A stretch of 64,000 nt of DNA, taken from Patiria miniata (Eukaryota; Echinodermata; Asteroidea; Valvatida; Asterinidae). The stretch is from NCBI RefSeq assembly GCF_015706575.1, contig NW_024037056.1:3930109-3994108 (forward strand). Direction: 5' to 3'. The notes beneath the pieces were generated by a model. It made no database searches and was not told the DNA's origin. It saw only the letters and a list, made by a program, of their open reading frames with translations. The first letter of the stretch is position 1. Every line of letters begins with the position of its first letter. This document shows positions 11,280-22,900 of this stretch, piece after piece. The position numbers and the translations under genes are program-made.

Positions 11280-12778
11280 TGTGTCAAATGAATCTGGATT
11301 GAAAAAAAAGAGACAATCCGGTGATGCAATTACTAAATGCAGGTGGAGAACAATGATTCCAAATAATTTTGAAGAGACCAAGCAAAATAGATTACAAAAT
11401 AGGTTTGACTCCTTTACTCATGTTACATTGCGTGTCATCTTAAACCGTTGAAATTCGAAATACCCAAATAGGTTATAAACGTTTTGTAAAATATCCAACA
11501 CATTCAAATCTTGTTAAACATACCTTTCAGCAAGCGGGAACGATGTAAGGTATGGGAGCCAACTTGAACAAAACTGCCCTTTTAGCAACGATGCAGTGGC
11601 TTTTTTTGCCTCGACGGATAGTGGACCATTGCAAATTGGAAATACGTCATACTTCACTGGACCAATCACAATCCTTACACCTGTTCCACTGACCAATAAC
11701 AATACCGGAAATGGTACATACAACCTCTTACCAAAAACAATCATAAACTGCAGCGGCTGCGCAAATAAGACTTGATTGAACCTGATGATTTTCAGGCGGT
11801 CAGTTGGCAGTTAATTAAATTATCGATTAATTGAATAAGTAACAGGTGTCATTCCTTTGTTGAAGGTATACACCATACTTTTCATATTCCTGATAAGACT
11901 CTAGGAAGTCAAGGAATACATATGGAACCAGCTACTTTTCTAAAATATTCGTTTATTAATTTGCATTCATTTTAAAATTTACAGCTGATAATATTATTGG
12001 CCTGTACACCACGCAAGAAGTATTAAAAAAATACCCCGGCCTTAGAATGCCCGTCTGTATATGAAGGCACGAGTTTGGTTTACAAAATATCATTATTGTT
12101 AAAAAAAATTGATAATTTTGAAGTTAACATGGGTTTTTTTTGTTAATGTTTTTCTCCGCTATTTTCTGATCAGCATGTTTTTTAGAGCAAAGATGATATG
12201 TTTAAATACATGTAACAATTAGATACAAGAATCCTTGTTTTTTTTTAACAATAATAACAAAAAAAAAAATTTGACTGTTCACTAATCAATGGTCGGGTGG
12301 AAAATCCCGTCAATTTGCAAGCAGAATGCGAGCTGTTAAATAATACAATGTGCAACGCTTTCAGTAAGAATCAAAATTATAAATTCAAAACAAATTTGGC
12401 CTGCAATTATTTAAGCGTTCATTGCATTGCACTGGAAAGTCTATTTACATTTCGACACCTTCATCAAGATTAGAGAGAAAATTCATAAGTGATACAAAAA
12501 GTGACCAGGCATGATGCATGCAATTTACATGAATTAGAACAATCGAGACAAATCTCCATCAGGCGACGATAAAGGTCAGAGGTCAGCAAGTATTGGATTT
12601 TCGAACGCTTGGTGGCGCCTTTGTTGATATGTGTGAATCAAGGCAGCGACCAGGCGTTCAAGTAAGTTTCCAATTTTATTTACGGAAAAACTTTGTTACA
12701 AAATTATAAGAATGTTTAAGCAGGATTGCAGCATTCACTCTTTGTATCATAGCCATGCAATTACGATTGAAGGCTTAG
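11280..12778. other. intergenic, minus-strand promoter side of the secreted-protein gene
   Basis: No supported gene; a 76-codon minus frame at 11514-11744 is unconvincing. Contains CCAAT-type words at 11640-11700, A/T-rich runs at 12110-12270 and a DR1 motif at 12573-12585. Confidence 0.4.
12573..12585 (+). promoter_or_regulatory. perfect DR1 nuclear-receptor half-site pair
   Basis: AGGTCA-G-AGGTCA: two perfect half-sites in direct repeat with one base between them, the arrangement bound by RXR/HNF4/COUP-TF-type receptors. It lies between the secreted-protein gene and the ITM2-like gene. Function is inferred from the motif only. Confidence 0.4.
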
Positions 12779-12784
12779 TTTATT
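12779..12784 (-). terminator. candidate poly(A) signal for the ITM2-like gene
   Basis: AATAAA on the minus strand, about 1 kb downstream of the last secure ITM2-like exon. Placement depends on where the final exon lies, which is unresolved. Confidence 0.25.
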
Positions 12785-13772
12785 ATGGCCAACATGACCA
12801 GTAATATCTCACTTTTTGGTTTAGGAAAGTTCAACCATAGTCGACTGATATCTGAAACCGTGTACACGTCACATGGTGACTTTATGCTTGCGTGACATGT
12901 AAAACGATTTATTAGACAATGGGGTTGCTGCAGTCGCCTATAATGGAGGGGTATCAATGCTGCTATAGGGCCAGCTAATGTCGGTTTTTGGACGGGCATT
13001 GGCTAGCTTCGATTGTCGACGATAATTGGGGAATAGTTTAATCCGGATTATTAATGTTTGACCACAAGAAGTAGGCGCATATACCCATGGTCTATTTGAA
13101 ACGTGGATTACCGGGCATGCATTATGAACATGTTTTAAATAGGTCTGCAAGAATCGGTCAAATAGCGGACGAGCGTTTGGGTCTTCAGTGCCTCACTGTC
13201 TTCCACGGATACTGAGCCTGTTTGAACTCCGCCAGAGAATGCTGCGCTCGATCACGCCGTTTTTTTTTACTCGACGGGATATCTTCTAACTGTAGCGTAT
13301 GCCTAGCGCCCTCTCCGGACGCAAAGAGAATGCAGTTTGATTGTATTTTGATTGAAACACGGGTTAAATTTATGCGATACTTAACTATTCAAGACTTGTG
13401 AATGGACGATTTAAAACATTTTTTTTTTCAGACGTTTGTTTCCGGAACATATGTCATACGTCTTGAGTTTGTTCTCCTGGTTTCCTTCAAACGCCTCCGT
13501 TGGTAACCGTCAGGTCAATCATGTGCAGGCCGTTGAAGTATGTCACGTGATGCCCATCTGAAGGAATACTCCGCTTCCGAAGAACTGTTTTTTAGAAACA
13601 AACACAATTTTCGGTATCATCTTAAATAATTATTGTATATATATTGTCAGGTGAAACTTCAAAAGCCAGTTACATGCTGGTTTAACTAACTGCAACTGTT
13701 TTATTACTTAGTTAATTAACTTTTCCACTACAGTTCAGCTGGTTAAATTTGCTAACTCAGTTAACACCTTAC

Positions 13773-13923
13773 CCGGTGTTCCCGGCTTGACGAGCCAGTA
13801 TGTCGGCAGCTCGTGGCATAAGAGCTCAGTCCCTAAGCCCAGGGAGGAAATGTCGGCAATAGGGGGCGTCTGAACCTCCATGGTCTCCTGAATGGTGTCA
13901 ATATCCAGCGCAAAATCACCTCT
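13773..13923 (-). CDS. ITM2-like exon 5 (residues 189-238, BRICHOS end)
   Basis: Acceptor cttttttcag, donor gtaagg with one base of the next codon (phase 1). Carries ELLCHELPTYW with the second BRICHOS cysteine (C224). The phase-1 donor sits where the last intron of vertebrate ITM2 genes falls, which argues that one more exon exists downstream. Confidence 0.85.
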
Positions 13924-16900
13924 CTGAAAAAAGAAAATGGGTAGAAAATGAACATTAATTTTATTCCAACACTAGTCAAACGTGAAGAAGCCATGCACCA
14001 CTGACACCAGCAAGAACAATCTTGCAGTGGTTACTGAACCATGTAATACGAAAGTAACAATGAAGTACAATAAACTACTTTGAGTGACATTATTATACAA
14101 ACCTAGATCAATGAAACAAAATCAGATTATGTTAACATTTTGAGTATCTTCGTTTGGTGTCTTTCTTTCTTTTTTGTCTGTGTCCACTCGCGGCTAAGAT
14201 ATTTAACATAATGTGGACGTCGTTCTGTATTTAGGCAAGTAAACGCCAAATGATATAAGTAAATGACGTCATCATACATCAAATATAATTGTTCGGAAAC
14301 TATCACTTGTTGCCTTTGCGTGTTTACTTTAAAAGTTTCCGTAACAACAGCTACAATGGCGGTTCAGCTTTCATATAACTCTTTATGCAATAATTGCGAA
14401 TTGTCACTATGGTGCCTGAGTATGGACTTTTGTTCTAACAAACCTTGTATCTGATGAATGCCTCCAGCAGATACCTGGGCGGCACAACTTGTGTTGTGTT
14501 CAGCTTCATGACGAAACATATCCCCTCCAATCGATCCAGATACACTGTGACCTCCTGCCATTCAGAAAAGAACATCATGCAGCCATGATTAACCCAATTA
14601 GTACTGACTCTTTGAAGCACACAACCCTCACGAGGGTGGGGGGTAGTAAAGATAGTCCCAGAGCGAACAAAATACTACATTGAATTAAATCAGAATGGCT
14701 ATTCACTGGAAGTCTTTTCATACTGGAGTTAGCCCATTCATTGGTGTCACCGGGTACTTCTATACAATAGCACTGCCCGGGTCACAATTGACAGTCAGTC
14801 AGTCAGTCGGTAAGCCGGTCTATGAGTCAGTCAGCGAGTCGGTCCGCTACAAAATATTTAGTTGAATTTAATATTAACGCGTGAAAAAGTAACTGACTGA
14901 GACTGAGATGTCAGGCAAACTCCTAAAAAACTCGGTTAAATTTGATGAGATAACAATCATTATAAAACTTGCAACCAAGCCACAGCTATAAATTTAGCAG
15001 GAGTCATCTTTTTGGGTTTTTTCCCCATGTTTTTGTTTACAATGATGTGTTTACGTAAGAGTCCAACAGCCAATAAAGGAGAAGACGGCGATTTAGGGAG
15101 TGGTTCGAAAGCGCCCTCTACTGTCATCGTTATGCCGACATCTTCAAACGGGAAACTGCGTGTATGTTTCAGTTCCTTTGCCAAAACATGTTTTCAATTA
15201 CTGCTCGGCGCAGTTGTGCTACAAGCAACTCGTATCCGTGCGATGTAGTAGCACATAGAACAGATCATGTAGAGGGCTAGCGCCGTGGAATCAGACGGCG
15301 TTGTACATGGATACGCCCATTCTGTCAGGCCGTGACCACCTCCTGGTCCATCCGTTCTGATCCCTGGGGGAACCTAGCCCCTACCCTGCCAAGACATTGG
15401 GTTTGTTTTTCTCCGAATTGGTCTCGGAGGTGCTTTCGCAATACGAGTTACGCACTATGTGCAATTTCTGACAAAACCAGCGTTGAATTATTTGTATCTT
15501 CAAACTTTGGCAGCCATCTTGAAATTCCGTATCACTCACTTAAATCATGGTTGAACTGTCGTTTTGAATAAGCCATAGTGTGGACGAATGAGGGCGCTAT
15601 AATCAAAGCTATTTTAGTCCTGTGAACTAACAGTGGATTGGAAATTGTATGTTTTATGAAGCAGTTAAAAGTGTAGTTATTTAATTATAGCAACATGTAA
15701 ACTAAAATTAATAATTTTGGATTATACAATGTTTGTGCACCCCGCAAAAAGCGCCCTCTTTCGCGCAAAATTAGGGCCTATTGTTATTGAAAACATTGGT
15801 TATTTCCCCGGCATATTCTTACATTGTAAAAGTCGTGCATGATAGTGGCTGGGTGGTTGGCGTTGATCTCCGGGATGTCAAAGGTCTCTGTCATAGTCTC
15901 CTTGTCAGCCGCCATGTGCTGCTTGTAACCGTATGGCTGACGTTCGTCGGGAAGAATCGGCAACTCGCATTCGCCAACACTGAAGCTATCCTGCGAATAA
16001 AATACACAAGACTTAATAAACTGTTATCCATGCAGTATCAAGTTCAGTGTCGATTGTTTTAACGAATAATTATTAAGACTTTTATTTGACTGGTACTGTG
16101 ATTGATTTGGGATTGGTTTGTGATGGACTGATGGACTAGTGATTGACTAGTGATTGATTTGTGATTGGCTTGTGATTGGCTTATGATTGATTTGTGATGA
16201 ACTTGATATTCACTTATGATTGGCTTGTGATTGGCTTGTGATTGGCTTATGATTGACCGTTGATTGACTTGTGATTGATTTGTGATCGGCCTGTTATTGA
16301 CTTGTGATTGACTTGTGATTTCATGACTTGTGATTGACTTGTGATTGGCTTGTGATTTGCTTGTGTTTGACTTGTGATTGGCTTGTGATTGACTTGTGAT
16401 TGATTTGTGATTGACCTGTGATTGACTTGTGATTGACTTGTGATTGGCTTGTGATTGACTTGTGATTGGCTAGTGATTGGCTTATTATTGACTGCTTATT
16501 GATTGATTTGTGCTTAACTTGATATTTACTTGTGATTATCTTGTGATTGGCCGCTGATTGACCGGTAATTGTCCTGTGATTGATTTGTGTTCGACTTGTC
16601 ATTGTTTGTGATTGACTTGTGATTGACCGGGGATTGACCGGAGATTGACTTGTGATTGATTTATGATTGACTAGATTAACTCTCCAAACCCCCTGTAAAG
16701 ATGACAAGTCTCAGAACAAAAGACACTTCTACGGGCGCTGTTACACTTGTTCATGTCAGAATCCTTTACCGTCCACTCGGCAAACTTATTTCACTTCTCT
16801 TTCTGCTCCCAATAAACAAAGCTAAGGTATTGATTAAAAAAAGAACGAAAACCGGTTAAGGAGGTTTATTAAGCTGTCAATGCGCCAGTGCTAAATACCC

Positions 16901-19900
16901 ACTTGACTTTGAAGTTAGGTTAGGACAAACTGCGTAACTCAAATGTATGATACAATTCCAAGATGGCGGCGACTGCAGTGGCTGTATCATAACACACGCA
17001 CTCCTCTTCTAAGTCCATATAGTACGGGGTCAACCCTACGCCGGAAAAGCTATCACTTCATGGTTTGAATACCAGTCGAAAGGGAATCGACAGAAATGAA
17101 TCACTCAGCGGTGAATAGTCACCACTTTGCAACTTGTGTTTCTGTAACATGGCCCTGTCCTTCGTGCGGAACTTGGTAATACTGACTCGTATGTCACGAT
17201 CGAGTAAACTTAACATTCACCCGAACAAGATACGTCAGCAGTAATGGAATTTGACAATTTCATCTGCAAAACTGGAGGGCTACAGAAGCAACTTCAGACA
17301 TTAACACATTGAATGCTATACCATAAACCCAATGTGCTCAGGCTGTAAAAAAGGAGACTTTATTTGTTATGTTATTGCTTAAGATTATCCGTAGTTGGAA
17401 ATCCATCAGACCTACTCTTTGGGGCTTCAGAGTTACTTGTGTTACCAAAGTAAAAGGTTAACCTGATTAGGGTTTGGTGCCTTGCTTCTAAATCCATATT
17501 TTCAAAAGGAAACGCTGATTAACAGCAAGTCCCCGAACTCCTCGAAGACTTTCCCGCGCTTTTTTATGTCCACGCTACTCCGAGTCGGGCAGCGCACTAT
17601 ACACTCTATTTTTACAAGCCATGTTTGCATGCTTTTCAAAAGTCGTTCTCACTGGCCTCCTTTTTCTTGCCGGAATTTTACCCCCGGCCACGTGATTCAT
17701 TCACAACATGGCGGAAGACCGTTTTTGGCGCGAACTTGCCACACCGCAATTATCACACGCGCATTGCGCGGAATTCAGTTTAAGTATTATTTTTAACCGA
17801 ACAAGCTCTGTGGGCTTATGATATTTTCTCAAGGACGGCAGAAGCATTTATAAACGGTTGAGGAGTCTTCAAGCCTGCGTCTTCCTCCCTTGGGGGTTGG
17901 GCTAATCTTATGCAAGGGGCGATAAGATTACAAGTTGGCTAAACTTGCCATAGAAGTCTCCTAGTGCTTGGCTACATGAGCTTAGCCCCGCGTAGGACGA
18001 GACGGGGGTATGGAAAGTCTTTTTTAAGGAGAGAGCTGAGCTTCCTTGAGCAAGAGAGGAACAGGAAATTAGCTGACAGGAGTAAATCTTCAAAATCCGT
18101 GCCCTTAATGAAATCAGTGCCCGCTTGGCACCGAGCCACTTTTCACAACTGGGCTACTACTACGATATAGACTTGATTCCAGGCTGATTCCAGTCCAACG
18201 CAAAACCAATGCAGATTGGTGTTTGCCAATCGTTACTTTCAAATGCACTCACGCCTTCAACGACAACCGCCCATGTTGGTTACGCCCCTGTGGCCGTGTC
18301 TCAAGCTTTTTGGAATCGTCTCTGTGCATGATCAATGAGAGTCGTTACCACTAACAGACTCGAAACGCGTCTAGATGTACATGCAGCCCGGGTACAGGGA
18401 CAGATAGCCCTGTCACTAATCATTTCCTGATTGGTCAGCTGCCTGCCCATGCACCTGTTTCCAAAATGTCAAAGGTCATCTTTTGATTGGCCTGGATGTA
18501 CGAAGGAGGAGGTGTTTAACGTAAATGATAGCGCTTTCCCGCTTCCCATGGGCACAGTGTGTACTGTGCACTACTGAAACCACCAACAGTTGAGATGCAC
18601 TAAATCCTTGTTTTCCGTAAACCCAAACTTTCACTGAAAGCCTGAACTTCCGGATCTCATTACCATCCACTCAAAAAAAGATAAAGTAAAACGAAGGTTT
18701 ATTTAAAGTTCAAGCAAGGTCTTCAAAGTGGAACGCCCTTGTGTCCGACATTCTATTTTTAAAAATCCTCAAAACCGTGCTAAAGTGTGTTGTGGCAAGA
18801 AAAAAAATCTATCGCTTATTGGCCTAATGTTTTTACCAATTCAATTCATGACGGAGATCAAATTTAACCATCTTTTTTTTCTGATGCCAAATTATAGTAT
18901 GGACGTATATTGGATGCAAGTAATTATGGTATTACATAACCCATTATTTCTTTCAATAAAGCTTGCTGGTATTCAAATTCCTGTTGACGTACCCTTAAGG
19001 AGACATTTTCGTCATAAGTAGTTATACCTTAGGGAGACAACGGACATTATAAGGAGACATTTCAACGTCTCCCTAATGTCACAACTCCTAGTTAGAGGCA
19101 CAATTGTATCGTCGCCAATAGGCTAGATCGATTCGTGGTTCAAAACGTAGATATACCTGAATTTGTACAGGTAAAAATTGGGGTTAGGGGTCATTAAAGT
19201 TGGAATAATTTTGTGCACGTTCTTATATTCCCCGTAATAAAAATACTTGCTGGTATTTAAACATTTGTGGAAGTAAGTTGAGCTACGGCAACTCTGGAAT
19301 TAAGACTACCAAAAACCTCCCTGTCTTTACTATGAATAGCAGATTTTACAACAAATAAAGAGAAAATGCGTAAAAGCCGCAAAGGAAATTATGTGGGTGT
19401 ATTCCGAGCTCTGAATGGGAAGTTTTGAAACCTCAAAGGAAACACTAATTCAGTTTATATTATTATAACGGTGTGCAAACTGAACCATTTTTTCGGATGT
19501 GAATTTTTAACAATCTCTGTTGCCGTAAAATGTTACCCGAATTGCCACTTTGGGACTTTGGTCAGTGAGGATGCTTGAAATAAAATTCTGCACTTAACTG
19601 GTAACTGACCTCGACTTTATCGCTCAAACAATACCGGCTCAAGATCAAAGCTTTGATTTCGTGTCGATTTCTTTATCTGTAGTTCAAATATTAGCCAGAT
19701 TTATCGAGTCCATTACAGGCGGAATTGACAACAGAAATTATCTTGAATTGCACTTGAAAGTTTAACTTTAAGTCAAAATTCGACATGTCGCTTCTTGTTT
19801 TATTTTCTCCCCAAATACATGTATTCTCATTTTAATTCTGTCGGGCGTTGTAAAATAAATCCTCTCAAAACGTTTGTCATTTTTAATTAAAGGTAGTTAC

Positions 19901-22900
19901 AACATTTGCTTTTGTTGTAATTTTCAAAAATGGATGGATATGGGGGTTAGTATTTATAGCAAAAATTGTTACACTGACTCGTATGAAGTTTTGTGTTCAT
20001 AGATGCTGGAATACGAAGGAAAAAAAATGATGTTCCTGTACTCTGGTTCCCTGGCCCAACTTCAAACGAAACGGGGCAATTTATAGACGTCGGTAAATTG
20101 TCAGGTCAGGGAACCAGACTAGCTGGCTTGCGAGTCCGTTCACGTATGTAAACCGATTGCAAGCAAAATGTGGACTAATTAAAATTGGAGGCAGTATTTG
20201 AAAAAGTCAGGGTTTTTTTCAAACGATGGTCGGCTGACCACCGTTGAAAATGATACAAAAAATTCACTTTTCTTGAAAATGATAGCAAACCAGGTGCCAT
20301 GATTTCACAGGCCACTTGAGAACATTATTCACTTACAGTCAAGTAATTAGGTAATTCCTATTATTTGTTTAATGTTTCCAAATGTTGTATATTACCTTAA
20401 CGGTCGCCAGAACTCAAACTCATTGAATTAGCATGTAAAGGGGAACCTACCTCTATTGACACCGGCCTCGCAGCGGAGTAGAGAAGCACGAACAAACCAA
20501 CCGAGGCAACAATGGAGAATATTAGACAGGCACTCAGGCCGCAGCTCCAGCAGCGGGTCTGGTGGTGGTTCGGCGTAACTTTTGGATGGGAGGACTTGGT
20601 CAACTTTAGGTCTTCGTCTTTACACTACAAATTAACGAAACAAAAATCACATTTTACAACGAAGTAATATTAAACATTGTTAAAAATCTGATGTTTTTTT
20701 TCTCATTCCAAATCATACGAAATAACTTCGATAAGATACTTTCTGTTTAGTTTTTGATGTCTTAACAAAGTGTTTTTGTAAATTTTGAATCTCTTAATTC
20801 AATCTCGAATCTCTTGGATTTATTCGTTCAATTGAATTTCTTCTAAAAAAAGTGGTAAATATACTGTTGAACTTCAGTCGGTATATACATGTTAAAAACA
20901 GGCTGGATTGGAGACTAGATTTCCAGGTGGGTTCACTATGGAGGGGTCTCCCGTGGGGTCGATTCCATGTGTTATCATGAATAACCGGGGGTGCGCGCAG
21001 GTGGATGAACTAGAGACCTGTCGCTCACTGGACCAGGGGGTGTGGGTTGATGTGTCACACCTTGCAACTGAACATGGGTGCATTCACGATACCGTGCAAA
21101 AAATGAGACAGGAATAAACTGCCAAAACCGGCCTTTAAGAATTGTCAAGTCGCGATCGAGGTTTTAGCCAATAGCCACGGCACTGATGATCAGAGAACGA
21201 TGTCATAAATCTGCTGAGATGTAAATCAATTTCTTGGCCAATTTCTGTTGTGTGTTCAACAATCTCGTATGTAGGCCCGTTAGCGAAGGTTGGTTTTAAA
21301 TGTATCTAGACGTGGGATTTTCGAGAAACAGTGATACATGAATAGAAAGCTGGATATTAGGACAACAATATGCAACAATCCCCAAGTTTCTCAAATAGTT
21401 TTGGAGATATGACAAGATATAATGTATTGATCAGCTTCTGTTGTGTGTCAAACATCCCGTGTGTAGGCCTGTTAGCAAAGGTTGATTATACACGTGAATG
21501 TATTTAGAATGGATTTTTTTCTCCACACATTTTATGGATAGAAAGCTTTATAGTAGGATCGGACGACAACATGCACAAATCTCCAAGTTTCTAGACCAAT
21601 TACTTTTGGAGATACGGCGAGATATAAATTAATTTCTTCGTCAGTCAGAATTTTCTTCTAATTTTAAATCAAAGATATTTTAGGCTTGTTGTCAAGCATC
21701 TAATTAAGTTGATCAAAAAATAAACAGTGTATCTAATAGAAACAGGGAGATTTTGCAAGAATGCGGGATTTCCGGGCGCCCTGCGTGGCAAATACAATTA
21801 TCGCTGAGAGTGTATATAAAATCATGGATTAGACCAAATGTTTGACACCTCAAAATCCTTAATGGCTAACCAGTTAAGATGGCGGCGCTCGTGTTGTATT
21901 CATCCCAGGTCACTTGTTTGTGAAATTGGTTATCAGTTCAGCATCCTGGGCTTTTCGGGCTGTGATCTTCTTTCCGCTTTGATGCGTGTTTAAGCCTTGG
22001 CGGTAATTAGTTGAGATCACCTTGTCAGGACTAATCACTTCACCCACTAACTACTACTTCCCGCGCTTATTGTAAACTCACTTTGCGCGCGAAACCGTCT
22101 GGAAAACATCAACTCCTGCTGATAATGTTTTGTTTAAACTTCTATCTTTGGCGTTACCGCTTGTAGGCGTTACATTTCCAACTTGCTATTTCTGAGCTTA
22201 TAACATGGTCGCCATCTTGTCTTGTCTCCTGACGTCGATGGTTGAAACGCTATGGACTCTTGTGGTAACCGTGTGCCAGGCAACTTTAGTCACGTGTCTT
22301 GAATTTGTGCTGAACAGAAATGTACAGTCAGAAACAATATGACCGCGTTAACGTGACGTTAATTTAGGACAAGGACGTGTACAGCTGAAGTTATTTTGCA
22401 AACCACAATCTGTTGGTGACGACATTAATTTTTTTATAGCAGTTTAGCTGGCATAACAATCGGGATATATACGTTTGAAACAAAACTGTTTTATTTGAAT
22501 ATTAATGCCTTTTTAGAGGTTAGTAATGTTCAGACTGTTTCTTGTTAAACTGAGATTTGATTTAAAGTTTTCTCAGACAAAGTTAATCTATATCAAGGGA
22601 ACACCATAAATAAGACTAAAAGAAAATGGCTGCTGTCTAAAAATAAATTCACACCGAGGCTATATTTACAACTCGTCTCGACCCCAATGACCTTCTTAAA
22701 TTCTCCCTGCTTTCCCGAACCTTCCTTCCCAGACCGTTGAATCTTAGCCAAAAACTCTACGAGCTAAAATCTAAGGCGAAGGGGGCGTCTAAATATAGAC
22801 GTTGAGTACTTCTGGCGTCGTTTCCCCCCACGCTGAGCAGACCGGTGTTTGGTCAATTACTACATCGGCAGATAGAGCCTGTAGAGTTCCCGCTAAACAG

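Larger units (their letters stand above)
15991..20450 (-). other. ITM2-like intron 2
   Basis: Contains an 11-bp satellite (16105-16665), a word AAGATGGCGGC at 16961-16971, a CpG-rich patch at 17540-17790 with ACATGGCGGA, and repeat A copy 2 at the 3' side of exon 2. No internal gene recognised. Confidence 0.6.

Noticed and set aside
13165..13320. Alternative last ITM2-like exon with a tetrabasic KKRR stretch
   Set aside because: The acceptor ctacag before it gives the wrong phase for the exon 5 donor, and the tail has no cysteine.
16105..16670. CRISPR-like array
   Set aside because: Units are contiguous with no spacers, and the genome is eukaryotic.
16321..16707. 128-codon minus frame rich in Ser, Asn, His, Lys
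   Set aside because: It is the 11-bp satellite read in one frame.
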